The translations under genes and the position numbers were made by a program. Positions 1 through 13,214 of a stretch of 64,000 nucleotides of DNA are shown one piece after another (the first letter of the stretch is position 1; each line of letters opens with the position of its first letter). The stretch lies in NCBI GenBank assembly GCA_013398295.1, contig VZSF01003282.1, positions 1 through 64,000 of the forward strand, in the 5' to 3' direction. The notes under the pieces were generated by a model. That model ran no database searches and was not told the origin of the DNA. It worked only from the letters and a program-made list of their open reading frames with translations. This DNA is from Chionis minor (Eukaryota; Chordata; Aves; Charadriiformes; Chionididae).

Positions 1-99
1 AGCATCCACATCCACAGCATCCAGACCATCAGCACATCCACATTCACATTGACAGCACCCACATCCACAGCATCCGCAGGATCTGCAGCATCTGCAGCC
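1..99. repeat. Degenerate CATCCACA/CAGCATC short-period repeat
   Basis: The first 99 bases are made of recurring AGCATCCA, CATCCACA and CAGCATC units with no fixed period. The array probably continues to the left of the window. Confidence 0.6.
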
Positions 100-411
100 C
101 CACTGGGGCTGTCCCCAAGCACCCTCCTGCAGGGGCGGGGGTCCCCTCCTGCAGCCCCTCCTGTTGCCAGCGTGGCCAAGGGAAGGGCGGCTGCGGTAGG
201 AAAAGCTGTCCCGCCTGCGCACCCCCAGAAGTGGCCGTGACCCAAGGGACAGTGCTCCTCGGAAAGAGGGGTGCAGCCAGGAGAGGACAGCATCCCTCGG
301 CCTGGGACAGTCTCAGCTTCCCCCAGGAGCACCGTCACCGTCACGGAGCCGTGCTCCAGCTCCAGCGGTGACCCAGCGCCCAAACAGCATCCCGGCACAA
401 GCAGCGCGGCT

Positions 412-449
412 CCCCGTCCCGTCCCGTCCTGTCCCGTCCCATCCCGTCC
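412..449. repeat. CCCGT pentanucleotide run
   Basis: Seven to eight imperfect CCCGT units (variants CCTGT and CCCAT) in tandem. Confidence 0.8.
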
Positions 450-759
450 ATCTGCAGGCTGCCCAAACCCTCTCCCAGCTTCCCGCCCGCAGGCACGAGG
501 CTTCAGCAGGAGGCACGGTCACGACGGGGACATGCGCCCGTCACCTGCCGCCTCAGCCCAAGCGCCTGCCGCCTCCTGCTGCGCCAAGTCGGAGCCCCTC
601 AAGGGAACAAACTCTTAATAAGAAATAAGCAGCTACCCTTTCCTTGTGAGACTTGTAAACGCCACCCCAGTCCCATTTCTAGTCAATGCAGAGATACTAA
701 AGACCAGCTCAGGTCGCTAAAGGGCCCCTTGATGGTTGAGAACAGCCAGGAGAAGGGTG

Positions 760-1240
760 TGGAAAACGCGGTACTGCGGGCAGCGCACAGAAGAACCCAC
801 GCAGCGCAGCACAGCGCAGCGCAGCACAGCGCAGCGCGCACGGCCCAGGCTGCAGCTCGCACCCTGCCTGGACGCTCGGCCCGCAGGAGCCGGCACCCAC
901 GCAGGGGGTGTGGGTGTGCGAGTGGGGCGGCCGGCGCAGAGGGGTGGCTGCAGCGTGGGGCCGGAACCCCCCCAGCGCCGCTGGCTGCCCCGGGCGCCCA
1001 CCCCAGCCCCCTCGCTCCTCGCTGTGCCACCACGTCCCTGCTCCAGCAGCCGCGCTGCCGGCGTGCAGCCACCCAGGAACCCGCAGCGCCACCGCCGACC
1101 CTGCGCCCGGCACCCCCAGCAGCCCGGCGCAGCTGCATGTGCCGTCACTGGTGCACTGGCTCGGCAGCAGCCTCACGCCGCCTGGGTGAGGGGTTCGGCA
1201 GCACCGCTGCTCGCCACGGGCCGGGCCTTGCACCGGTGAC
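760..1240. promoter_or_regulatory. CpG-dense block (candidate CpG island)
   Basis: About 480 bp with many CG dinucleotides (roughly one per 10 bp by eye) and high G+C, including a GCAGCGCAGCACA short tandem run at about 801-838. No TATA box or coding exon was recognised. SHANK3 in mammals has several intragenic CpG islands that act as internal promoters or methylation-regulated regions; whether this block is equivalent is inference. Confidence 0.45.
801..838. repeat. GCAGCGCAGCACA short tandem run
   Basis: GCAGC, GCAGCACA and GCAGCGC units repeat across the 38 bases inside the CpG-dense block. Confidence 0.7.
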
Positions 1241-1954
1241 AGAAGACCCACAGCAGCCCCACGTCTCCACGGCTCCCCCTTGGGCGCTGGGGAGGCTCCA
1301 ATGATGCCACTTGCAACGCAGGTCCCATCGGCCGCGTGCATTGTGCACACGCTCCTTTTTTAATGGTTAAGGAGCTATTAAGTCAAAGTGCTTCAGAAGC
1401 CTACATCTGTTATATCAGGGGTACGTTTATAACAAGTTTTGTAATAATTTCAAATACTGCTGTTTTTGTTTGGGCTCTTCCGGCGGGCTTTCAATTGAAG
1501 GATGCTAATTAGCTTAATCATATTTCATGTTAATGCCCGCTTGATAGAGACCAGTGTCAGTCGTGCAGCTGCTCTGGGTTCAGGGTCTACTCTGGGAACA
1601 TTTCTACCCGTATTCCCAACTGGACAATGTGAGAAAAACTGCCCAGAATGGGCTTTGTGTTTTCCATCAGTCAAAAGCACAGCGTCTCCTGGCGTGTTTC
1701 CACACGAACTGACAACATGTTTCTTCACCTCCTTCATCACCTGCACCATAAGGCACCTTGAGGCCTGGAGGAGCAGGTTTCCTCCCTCGCGTCGCCCAGT
1801 TTCACTGTAGCTCATCGCTCCTGGGTCCGTGACGTGCTCCTGAACAGCAGCCAGGATGCCTTGTATATTCTGAACACAACAAACACTACCGCAGCAGCGT
1901 TTATTAAGCAGCTGAGGAGCTTCCTCATGTCCCCCGTGTACAACGGTGACTTCA

Positions 1955-2420
1955 CCGCGCCATGCCCGCACTGTCCTCCTCCTCCTCCTCCCTGAGCGGG
2001 GCTGGCCGGGCGCTGTGGCCGAGACGCCCGGGCGCCAGAGGAGAGCGCTCCCACGGGGGTGCCAGGCGGGGGCAGCTCACGCAGCGCGCGGTCACTGCAG
2101 GAGGGGAGCAGCCCTTTCATCTGCAGAGAGACCCCGCTCTGGGGCATCACGGGGCTCTTCTCTTGGCGGCGGCCGTTTGTCTGGAGCTCATCGGTCTGAA
2201 CCGCGCATCCGCCTTCACCGCAGGGATGAAGAACGACGTTCGGTGAACCAGGCCAGCAGCCGGTATGGTTCAGCCACAGCATGCCGGCGGGAGGGACACG
2301 TCTGCTCCGACCGAGCCTCCGCCGCAGACGGAGGGAATTGTCCTCTCACCTCACGCGCGGCCTCTGCAACCAGCGACCTGCTGGGGAGGCCGGCAAGCGG
2401 AAACGGCGTGTCTTTGAAGG
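1955..2420. promoter_or_regulatory. Second GC- and CpG-rich block
   Basis: Contains GGGCGCTGTGG, GAGACGCCCGGGCGCC and CACGCAGCGCGCGG. The CpG density is clearly above the neighbouring sequence though less than at 760-1240. No transcript structure could be assigned. Confidence 0.3.
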
Positions 2421-2436
2421 CTTTGCTTGCCCCAGC

Positions 2437-2501
2437 GTTCCTCCTGCAGTGTTCCTCCTGCAGCGTTCCTCCTGCAGCGTTCCTCCTGCAGCGTTCCTCC
2501 C
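2437..2501. repeat. 14-bp minisatellite, about 4.6 copies
   Basis: Tandem units of GTTCCTCCTGCAGC (first copy ends in T), four full units plus a partial. Because 14 is not a multiple of three, all reading frames through it carry the same cycling peptide, which makes spurious open frames. Confidence 0.92.
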
Positions 2502-4187
2502 GGGCAGGGGGGCTGCTCGCGGGCCGGGTGCCTGGCTCGGGGTCTCCTGCGGATCAGCGAGCGCTCAGGACACACTGCTGGAAGCCCCCGCAGCAGCGGG
2601 GACACCCGATGGCACGCCTTCGGATGGGATTTCCAAGGGCTCACACTTGCTCTGCCTGTTGAAAACAGCTACTTGAGATGGGTTTGACGTGTGACGCCGT
2701 GTCTCAGGCTTCTTACAGATGTTTTAGCCCCTGGAAGCATCCAGACTCAGTAGTGCCTGGACACGGTGACGGAGACCTGACCATCTGACAGCACCTCCAT
2801 CACGACCAGTGCTGGGTCCCAGTACGGAAGAGGTTCCTCGTGAGAGCAGACATTGGACTCAAAAAGCCACCATCATTTCCGAGGGAAGACAGATGTCCCT
2901 TCCACAGGCCGGTGGTAGGTTCCAGTCACCGCAAGTGAATTAACAGATGGTAACAGTCCCCACAATTACTTCAAACACATCAAGCACTCCCAAATACCCA
3001 GGATGCTGCTTTAGTTCTCATGTGCTCCCAAGGGGCTGATCAGAAGAGAATCACTTTTTGTCAGGTGAGTTCTGGCTGAAGGATTCTCAGTTCAGCTTTG
3101 AACAACCCTCCTCCTCCTCCCTTCTTTGGGGAATTCCTGCCCACCACCATCCCATCGGAGCGCCCGTGGTGCGAGGTGATGGCACGCCGGTTTTCGGAGG
3201 GTGCAGCCCATGATTTATGGGCGCTGCAGCGTTTGCGGCCACAGCAGGAGCCGCGCAGGCAGGAGCGGGGGACGTGGCTGATCCAAGCCAACAAGGCTGT
3301 GCCGGAGCTGTGGGAATAACTCCAGGTTTGTCTTGCCGCATCTCTGCCTGGCTCCGGGAGGCAGTGGACATACTAAGGTGCCTTCCACATTATCAGGGAA
3401 GTGTCTATCACAGATCCTGCATTTTTTCCCTTTAACAGCTGAGAGACGTTTTGTTGCTTTGGGATACAGAAAGGTTTTTGCACGGGGGAACTTCCTACTG
3501 TTTTAAAACGTGCTATAAACTGAACTCTTCCGCAATGAAATGTATTTGGCAGCTTTGCAGTTAGCCCGTCAGCTGTTCCTAGTTACCGTCTGACTGTTAA
3601 ATTAGTCCTGTCCACACGGCACCAATCCCAAAAGCACACTTTTTTCCCTTTTTTTTTGACAATGAGCTGGCTCTGGGGCTGGAGCTGCCTCTCGCTTCAG
3701 CCAGGGAGTTTGTGAACTCTCCTCTTGCTCTGAGAACATTTACATGCCCTCACACATCCAGCTCTGCCCCCACAGAGCACCTGGAGACGCTTTCTCTGAA
3801 GGACTTTCCTGGAACCTCCTGTACCCAACGCACAGCGCACCGGCCCTGCCCGGGTCCCAGCTCTGCCCAGCAGCCAGAGCTCACTGGTCTCCGTCGCACT
3901 CTGGTGTTTAGGCAAGAGAGATTTTGCCATCACACAAGCAGTATTATAAAGTCCACCAGGTCCTCATGATGCGGCACCGTCAGACAGAATCTGACTGACA
4001 ACCAAACACTGCTTCTCGATTATGGCACTTACTGTGTGTCCTTTGGAAGAAATGCTTTTGCTGTTCCGGAGTTTCAAATTGTTACTACGAGCGTGGCTGA
4101 CAGATACAGAAATAGACTGGGTTTGATGGAAACGATTTCAGCTCCAGCAAGAATATAGCAGCTTTGCCGCTTCTAAAACTTGCCCGG

Positions 4188-4805
4188 ATTCACAGAATCG
4201 AGCAGAAGGATTGAGGCTGGCAGGGACCTCCGTAGGTCATCCCGTCCCACCCCCTGCTCAAGCAGGGACACGTACAGCTGGTTGCCCAGGACCATGTCCA
4301 GATGACTTCTGAACATCTCAAAGGAGGGAGGCTCCACAACCTCTCCACTGTGCCAGTGTTAAGTCAATCTCACAGTGAAAAAGTGTTCCCTGATGTCCAG
4401 AGGGAACCTCCTGTTTCAGTTTGCCTTTGGTTGTGTCACTGGTCACCACTGAGAAGAGCCTGGCTCCGTCCTCCGGGCACCCTCCCCGCAGGCATTTATA
4501 CGCGTTGGTGAGATCCCCTGCGTCTTCCTCAAGCTGAGTCGTCCCAGCTCTCTCGGCCTCTCCTCGGAGGAGACGCTCCAGTCCCTGTATCACCCTCGCA
4601 GCCCCTCACTGGGGGCCATGTCCCTCTCTCTCGTCCCGGGCAGCCCAGCACCAGGCGCAGCACTCCCCGGGTGCCTCACCAGTGCTGAGCAGAGGGGAAG
4701 GACCAGCCCCTCAACCCGCCGGAGACGCGTTGCCCAGCGCAGCCCAAGGCACCGCTCCCCTGCTTCGCGGCAAGGCCACGCTGCCGGATCACACTCAGCT
4801 CGGCC
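4188..4805 (-). mobile_element. CR1 LINE, 5'-truncated, minus strand
   Basis: Read on the plus strand it starts with the reverse complement of a CR1 3' end (CACAGAATC, then GGCTGGCAGGGACCTC and CATCCCGTCCCACC). It then runs through the CR1 3' UTR and the end of ORF2 to the region GTGCCTCACCAGTGCTGAGC near 4680 and on to about 4805. It is diverged, with many stops. CR1 is a non-LTR retrotransposon whose copies are typically 5'-truncated. Confidence 0.85.
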
Positions 4806-7800
4806 AGCCAGCGCCCCCGGGCCTCTTCCGCAGAGCGTTTGCCCGCTGGGTGCCCCCGCCTGCCTCTGGGGTCAGCAGGGAGCTCTCCTGGCTGTCAACG
4901 AGCAATTCTGGGAGCAAACGAGTTCAGAAATGGGAGAGACCTCCCGAGACGCTCTGTCTAGGGTATCACCCGCGTAAGACTGACACGACGACGCAGGTTC
5001 TGCCCCAAATTCAGGAGGCAGTGTGTGACACGGAGAGCTTTACGCCTCACCCCTGGGGCTCCCTCCAGCCACAGAAGCAGGGCCAGAGGTGCCCCCCAGC
5101 ACCCCCCGAGCTGGGTAACAAGGCAGAGCCGGGCTGATATTCTGGGGCCAACTGCAAGTGCTCTTGCACAAAATGGTTTTATTCCTCCAGTTCCTAGAGT
5201 GCGGCTCATTTAGCTTGGTTCAGTCTGCGGAGAAACTTCTGGTCTCAGATCATCTCCGCACAACTACATGAGAATAGCACAGTCACCCGCTAACGAGAGC
5301 CAATTAGTGGCGGATTCCCACTGCTTGGGAAAAGGAAGGCAAGGGGAGAACAGGAGTCACTCGCCCTCCCTGTTCCTCCTCAGACAGCTGCCAGACCAGC
5401 ACTCAGCTAATTAGCACCGGGGCCCGAGCAAGGAGTGAAGCAGGAGCCGCGGTGCCCTTGGTGGGTCACGGCACCGGCCAGCAGCAGCGGGAGCTCGGTG
5501 GGGCCACTCCTCCCTCCGCAGCGCAGTGAGGACACAGAGCAGCACGGTGAGGACACAGCAGCACGAGGCAGCGCAGCGCGGGACGTCAGCCACGCAGCCA
5601 GCGACCAAACGCGAAAATCCTCAGAAGAGCAGCGTTCGGCCGAGCCACGCTGGCAGCCGTGACCTACAAGATGCTTCAGGAACCTGGCGTGAGCGTCTGC
5701 TGCCACGGACACGCTGACAACGGCTGCGAGAGGCGGCCGAAGCGCCAGCTGGGAGAGGTCCTGCAGGAACCCTCCTCTCCAGGCAGCGACCGTGTCTGCA
5801 GGGGTCAGTCTGGGGGCCGAGCCACCTCCCCTGGAGTACAGACACCTCCGCCTGGCTGTGCCTGCAGCCTCACAAACGCGTCTGGAGAAGACGGAGCGGA
5901 ACTGGAAACCCAAGAGAGACAATTAATTAAAAGGTTTTGTCTCCCTTTATATAATCACAGATATCGATTCACTCTTTAAAGCACTCTGTGTGCATCCCAG
6001 CCAGTGAAACATCCCCAGTGATAGTTGGATTTGTGCCTCTCCACCCTGACAGCTCGAAGTGTTTTATATCACTGGGTAGCTCCATCAGATCTCAGAGAGT
6101 CCTACCGGAAAGACAAAATATAGTTTTATCAGTTGACAAAGAGGATAACGGGATTTCTGAAAATTATGCCTCTAATCCTGCCTATCCTGCAAGATCACAG
6201 TCCTCAGGAATCTGGACAACCTGCCTGATAAGCCTCGCAAATGCAGGAACAGGCAACTACCGAGAATTAACACGCACTGCGCTCTCTGGCAGATGCTCTT
6301 CACAAAGGTGAGAGGAAGCCCCGTTCTGCTGAAGGCACATGACAAGCCTACGGTAATTAGTAACCGAAAGCAGTGCGAGAGGATTACCCAGCCCCACACC
6401 TCACTGGAGGGTGGAGGCAAAGGTCCAGGTGGATCCTCGCAAGCCGCTGCTGATCACGACAAGCCATTTCAAACATTTTGGTCTACGAAAAAAAAGAAAA
6501 AGAATCATTTCTGCAGTATCTCGTGGTCAGTGTTACTCAGGAGGGAAAGGAGATGATTAATCAGCCCCTCCGTACTTCAGGCACCATGAACCTTCCAGCC
6601 CCAGAAGGTTTTGCAGCTCCTAGAGGCGGAGGGACCCAGGCCACGCAGAAGGCAGGAGCTACTTCATAAAGATGGAAATCATTTGCAAAGCCTATGACTG
6701 CAAAACGTTCAACATTTTGGTTGCCAAGTCCTTATGTGTGTCTTAGTCAAAACCCAGTGCCCTACACATGGCATTTGTCACCTGCCGTGTGCAGCAGGCT
6801 TTGGGGCACACATTCCATTCCTCACAAGACGTTGACATCACCACCTCCCTGTACGCGGCCAGACACTGAGCAGACCTAGAGGTCTCGAAGGCCCCTTTCT
6901 AGAAGGTCCTCCCCAGGCAGCTCCACAGCGTGCCATGACAAAGACCGGGATAGATCCGGCTCTCCAGCACAACTGGTAAACAACTTCTGACTCCACAACC
7001 CACAGCTCGACACCTTCTGCCTTCACTAAAATTACCTTGTGAAAAGCGTTTGGATGGTGCTGACAGCTGGAGCAAGGACCATGAGGAGAACGAGTTGAAA
7101 CTTTGACACTGTAGTCTGAAATGCTGGTCCTCAAGATTACTCAGCTGTTGTCACATCTTCGGAGACTGACACTTGCAGCATTTCTCCAGTGCCATCAGTA
7201 ACATCCCCGGGGTGAAGTGTCGCTCAGGATATCTCAGCCTGGGCTGCGGGGACAGCACCTGAGCTGCTCTGGTGTGGTGAGTACCGCTCCTTCCCCTCGC
7301 TTGCCAGCACATCCAAACCCCCAGTGAGTCTGGACAATTCCCACCAAACACAACGGATACGACCAGAGCTGCACACTGTGCTTTTTACCAAGACTCTACT
7401 AAACCATCCAAATCCTCCACCAAAGCCATGAGCTACTGGATAAAAGGGAGGACACAGCACCCCCATCCTCTCACCCTCCTTACCAGTAACAACCAGCACA
7501 TCAGCCCAGGAAGGGGCCAGGGCCCAGACTGCCACGGCGCGGGAGGCTGAGGAACCTGCAGTGGCGCAGAGCAGCGCCCCGCTGCCACCCTCGCAGGCTC
7601 CGAGCCGCCGCAGGCGCTGCGTCAGGAGCACGGACACCTCGGTGGGCAACTCCGGCCCGCTTGTTTTGCCACGCACTTCAAATTTGGTACCACAGCGCCG
7701 GTTGTTGCAGTGCCTACATACTGCTCTGTGAACACGCCATATGTTACGGACACAATGAACAGGCTGCACACAGAGAGCTTTTCCAAACCCATCCCAATGC

Positions 7801-10800
7801 ACCAGGAACACCAGGATAAGCGTGTGCACACACCAGCAGAGATTTACAGATTTACAGCTCAGCAATACAGAGGACTTCTTTTGCAGATTCCTTATTTGCT
7901 TAACTCATTACCATTTTTATTATTCTATTAATCAGAAGCCTGCAGCTAACTCCTTGAATTACATTAGCTTTTCGCCCCCTCAGGAAAATGATGGCACCTC
8001 TGGGCCAGCTCAGCCAGATCAGCCGCCTGAGCCCCCTCTGAAGTTCTCCCTTGTGCATTCACCAGCGTTCAACCTGAGGCATCCCCCTTGCGCAGCCTCC
8101 AGCCAGAGCCACGCAGCTCACCGCTCCTCTGAGAAACCAGCAAAGCTGATCCTGAAACTGCCTTTGTCCAGCTCAATATCCCAACTCTTGCACGTTTGTA
8201 TCAAAAGGCAGCACAAAGAAACCAGTTTTTCTATTCCAAACACGACCACCGTTACTCCGAGCTCCGTCAGGCTGATGCCATGCCTGCCTGGACTAGTGCC
8301 CGTAGATCATTACCCTCTTTGTCCTTGCCTTGGAGATCCAGCGTTTCCTAATGGATCCCACTCTCACAAACCCCGTGGACTCTCGCAGTCATTTTCTGTC
8401 TTTCTGACAGTAGCTCTAAGCTACCTTCCAACGGCAAATTTAAATAATTTGACCAAATGATATTCACTCATTCTGCCCACATAGTTCCTTAATCACAGGA
8501 AGAGCGGCTGGGAGACAGCCGCGGTTGAGTCCAGAAGTTACTGGAACTGCTTGGAACTATTAAAGGATTAAAGGCCAAGGAACGGGGACTTGCACAGAAG
8601 CCCAACCCACGCTGCCAAAACACAGCTCAGAGCATCCCCAGAGGGAGGAAAGGCAGCTGCCACTGGGAGCAGCACCAAGGTCATGCACGCACCAGCTCCG
8701 GACCCAAATTCAGAGGAAGCCCTTGGTGTGAGCGGACACGGGACATGCCTCAGATCCAGAGAAGACAGCAGCTTTGCACGGAATTCCCACTGCGCTGGCA
8801 GGGGGCAGGGTGTCTCTTGGCTGGTCCATAGCACTTGTTTTCCTCTCCTTGTACAGCTGAGAGGAGCCGCCGCCATCACCGCGCCACTGGGAGGGCAGGA
8901 GGTGCTGGAGGGAGCGTCCGTGGTGGCGAGCGGGGCTGTGGCACCGGAGGAGCCAGCAGAGGCACCCAGCTGCACAGAGCCTGGCTGAGCGCGTCCCAGG
9001 AATGTCACAGCCCCTGACAGCAGAGTCCCTGCTCAGGCATTGGCTCTGTTCAGGGAAGAGCAGCTTCGAAACCCCGACTGCAAAGCACTTTCCTAGGAAA
9101 GCTGGGGCCAAACCATCCTGGTTTTGAGAGACGAAAACCAGCTCCAGCCGGGGATGTGGCCTCCAGAGGACCTCCAGGGTGGCTGCAGCCATGTCCTTGT
9201 GTTGTGCAGGTCGCTCACCAGATGGTCTGTTAGTGATTGCTCTTTGCCCAGAGACCGATCAGAGACACCTGCTGGCCTGTGTGGCGCAGAAGAAGAGGTT
9301 TTGTCTCAAAGGACCGGCAGTTTGGGAATACCGGCGTTTTCTCTTCTATAACAGCATAAGACACTCGGTCCTGAGGAGTTTTTCACCTGAATTCATGGTG
9401 CCGTACACGTTTCCCCACCACACGCTGCACCCCTGGCCAGGAGGGCTGGACCTGCTGGCGACGCAGCCCAGGTCAGCAGAGGTGATGAGGAGGCACCATG
9501 AACACACCAGGCCCGCCAAGACCATGCCGGTGGCTGCTGGGAGCTGCTGGTTTGCATCCCCAGAAAGATGAGAGAGATCTGGAAGCGATTATGGCCCTGC
9601 TTGATACACAGAAATAATATTTTTTCTTCCTTTTCCTTGTTTTATTTTCTGTATTATTATTTGGATAAAGCAAAGTAAGGTGGAGCACAGAGGAGACGCT
9701 GGGCATGAGCAGAGCTTGCTGTCTGAGCCCCCAGTCGGGAGTTCACGCGTTTTGCCCAATGCTGCGTTGCAAACAGCTCTTCTTCAGACACTCCAGCCCA
9801 CGGGGAGCTGGGGCTGCGGCTGATGCCCTGGAGACCCCTGACGCACCTCCGCCCGTCCCCGGTCACTGCCTCTGCCCGAGAGAGAGTGGCGGTTGCAATG
9901 CGCATCCCAGCCCCTCAGCCGCAGCTCCTTGGTGCTCCGCAGTTAACTCAGCCCTTCCTCTCTGTTCCCGGACACACAAACACGGATGCCTTGTGGCACA
10001 AAACGTTTGGGACCGCTGTGTCCGAGCACGGGGAGGGAAAGCCACGCTCCTGGGGCTGTGGGCAGCTGATTTCCTGGCAGGCGCTGCAGGGCTGAGGCAG
10101 GTCCTTCCCCGCAGCGGAAAGGGGACGTGGCAGCTCCGTCCGTGGGTCCCGGTCCCCACGCACAGCACAGCCCCAGGGCTCTGCTCAGGAAGGGACTCTC
10201 TGGGTACTGGGGCCGTGGGGACTCGCGTGCGCGAGGTGGCCGCGGAGAGTCACTGCAGAGGAAGAGCATTTGCAACTGAAATCTCCCTGGAACTCAAATT
10301 AATTTTCGATTTTCTTCCCTTGGAAGGAAGGATGTGTCTGTGTCAGATGCCAAATCAAGGGGATTCTTTGTGTAGGAAGTGTAATTGATTCCCATTTACT
10401 CCGCATCTGTATTGCTTAAAAAAGGGAGCACGCGTGAGTCACGCGCCTGGGCAGAGCGGCGTGTTGTGACGCTGCCAGCAGACGGGGCCCTGGGAAGGGG
10501 GCTGCTGTCTGCCCCGCTGCCAGGAGTGTTTTGCCACCACAGAGTCTGATCCAGGATCCAAGCAGTGACACAGTTCTTGCGGATGTGGTGGCACCAGGCA
10601 GGAGGGATCCAGAACCCGCTGCAGCAGCACGGTGACCTTCAGACAGGACCTGACCTCAGCCCTGGCCACCACGGTGCCCAGTGCTCGCAGCATTTTTAGG
10701 ATCCAGAACTGTGTCCCCAGCTTCTGGCAAAACGACGCAAAGGCAAAGCTTGCAGACAAAGACAGCTCAGCAGGTGGAGAGGGGACCCGACGGCACTGGA

Positions 10801-11495
10801 AAGGGACCCACTGGGCTGTCCCCCACCTCTCCGTGCTCACAGCAGCAGTGACTGCGCAGAAAATAGCACCACTGGGGTTCCCACCACTGATCCAACCAGC
10901 TGAGACCCACCAAAGGCTCTGAGAGAAGCACCTGAGAGGGACCACCACGAGCAGGTCCCTGGAGGACACGGGTGGTGTGGCCTGTTTCCTAGTGCCCCTG
11001 CCCAGCAAAGGCAGGACGGAACAGCAGAACTGGGGTGTCAGCACACACTGACAACAAGTCTCACCCCCCAGATAATGCAGCGTCACTACCCGGGACTGGA
11101 CTGCAAGTGTCACCCCAGAACCAATGGGGGAATGACTGCTCGGAATACGCAGCAAACACAGCAATGACCCTTTTTGTTTAAAACGGTATGTCTTGGGTGT
11201 AGGACAACAAACCTGCAGGATAAACTGCAGGACAGAGTCCCCAAGGCTAGCTTTTTCACTCCGCAACGGTCCTTCTGTCTATAAAACACTGCGAGCCTTT
11301 TGCTAATGGTTTTTCATACTTCTACTAAATCTTTTTCCTTAGATACTTTAGAGAGATATTTTATCTCTCTATACATCAGTCTGAGGGAATAATAAAGCCA
11401 GATCTGCCTTATTTTATTTTATCAGTGCTTTAATTCTACTCATGCTGGACCACCTTTGTACAAAGCATGCCACGCACGTGCCTCTCTGTAGCTCT
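4806..11495. other. Intronic sequence without recognised genes
   Basis: Mixed-composition intron. I see scattered short A-rich and T-rich runs (for example near 6487-6505) and no CR1 tail, tRNA or exon with family resemblance. A 275-codon open frame lies on the minus strand at 10439-11266 but shows no domain I recognise. Confidence 0.55.
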
Positions 11496-11660
11496 TAGAA
11501 TCATAGAATCATAGAACCACCTGGGTTGCAAGGGACCTTTAAGATCATCAAGTCCAACCATCTACCTAATGCTGCCGAAACCACGACTAAACCATGTCAA
11601 AACCCTCAGCATGAGGGACATGAGGGACAGCACAGAGCAGGTACGGCACGCCGAAAGCAC
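11496..11660 (-). mobile_element. CR1 LINE 3' fragment, minus strand
   Basis: Begins with TAGAATCATAGAATCATAGA, the reverse complement of the CR1 tail repeat. GGTTGCAAGGGACCTTTAAG and ATCATCAAGTCCAACCATC follow. About 165 bp; well-preserved tail suggests a relatively young insertion. Confidence 0.93.
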
Positions 11661-13214
11661 TTGCTGGAGCCTGCCTCTACCGCACCTACTCATCGAAGTA
11701 ATTTCCCCGTCCTTACGGGGGCTGCTCCTTTGAACAGAAACGGCTCTTTAAGCAGCCCAGCAGGGTTGTCCCATAACTCCAGAGTATCCCGCTAAACCCC
11801 GCAGGATGAACCAAGCTGGGTATTCCCACACCGCGGTGGGGGGGTGCTGAGCCCGGGTCCCCGCAGGGTGACGCCGAGGACAGGGTAGGGGTGGCAGGAG
11901 CCGCCCCGGGCAGCCGCATGGCTCACGGCCGCCCCGGGCAGCCGCATGGCTCAGGGACACCCCGGACAGCACCGGCGGGACCTTTCGGGACGCCCGGACC
12001 GGCTGAGCCCCGCCAGGCTGAGGTCACATCTCACCATCCTGGCAGAGCCCACTGACAGCGCCCAGGAAATACATTACCTACACCTGGTACGCTCGCTAAA
12101 CCAGCCGTGAAAACAGTGCCGGCAAGATAAAACCCAGCTTACAGCGTTACAGTCACTACACTTTGTCAGTGGCCCGAAGCTCCGTGGACAGCTGTTGCTA
12201 ACAGCTCCAGACCACCTGCAAGCGACCTCAGGAGAGAAGGACGGGATGCTTTAAGAAGCCGAGGCACAGGGACCCGCTTGGGGAAGGTGCTGGAACGCGA
12301 GACACCAGCTGAGAGTTAAATGGCAGAATAAAAACCCGTCTGTCGCATTTCTGCCCTCGGAGAACTCTGGGCTCACAGCTTGAGAAGTGGCGCACAGCAC
12401 CAAGGTGGGAGAGCAAGTTCTTTCCTACGAGGCAGATGTCACAGACCAGACGCATTCTGGTCAGTTTTAGAGGACATCTCAAGAGCACAAATCAAGAGAA
12501 GATGGAAGAATATATTCAGGGAAGACCAAAACTGAATTCAGAATGAGCTTGCCTTGCCAGAAGGTATCAAAAGGTCTAGCAGCCACCACATCAGCGTGCG
12601 AGGATTCACAAAACTGACACTGCACTTCAGAAAGACACAGCCGTGACAGCCCTCAGTGGACATATGAGCCTTTCCTTTCCTTCACCTCCGTGACCTTCTC
12701 CTGCACGGCTCCACTGGTAACTGAGAGCGAGTGCCTTGTCCCAGGTACGTGTCCCCTCTTCGCCTGGGAGATGTCCCAGAGGCTTTGCCGGTACCCATGG
12801 GACGAAGCTGGAGCAGTGCCATACCTCCAGCCAGGCACGTTCCTCCAGACAGGGGTTAGACTCACAGCTCTCAGAACACGTGTGTTTGGGCCAATGCGTT
12901 AATCCATTTCCCAGACACACGCGCCGTTTCTGCGAAGGCCTTGTGCTGTTTCCTCTGCTGTGGAGCAGTGAGAGGAGGCGCTCCCTGCAGACATACCCTG
13001 ACCCTGCTGCACCCCACGGCCAGGGAGGTCCTGGCGAGACCGCGGAGGGTGCGACAAACTCCATCCACCTCACGGAGCAGCCCAGCCCCAGCACTTCGGG
13101 CCTCTGGCCACGCTGGCAGACATGCTGGTGGCTGCAGGCTCCCGCGAGGGATGTGCGGGGCTCCCAGGCGCCCGCTCGGCCTCCGAGTCACTCTCTGTAG
13201 CTCATTTTGACATT
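11661..13214. other. Intronic sequence with a 28-bp duplication
   Basis: No gene found. Contains the 28-bp tandem duplication at 11900-11955 and a polyG run at about 11835. The rest is unremarkable. Confidence 0.5.
11900..11955. repeat. 28-bp tandem duplication
   Basis: Two nearly identical 28-bp units starting GCCGCCCCGGGCAGCCGCAT, the second immediately following the first; the last bases differ (CACG versus CAGG). Confidence 0.9.

Larger units (their letters stand above)
1..4187. other. GC-rich intronic block with CpG-dense segments and short tandem repeats
   Basis: No supportable gene. It contains an imperfect CATCCACA-type repeat at the very start, a CCCGT pentamer run, a GCAGCGCAGCACA run, and a 14-bp tandem repeat at 2437. 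CpG-dense stretches lie at about 760-1240 and 1955-2420. From about 1350 to 1960 and 2650 to 4187 the composition is ordinary and I see nothing specific. Long open frames here overlap on both strands and follow from the high GC content. Confidence 0.6.

Noticed and set aside
1946..2662. 238-codon plus-strand open frame
   Set aside because: Created by a CpG-rich block and the 14-bp tandem repeat, which keeps several frames open at once.
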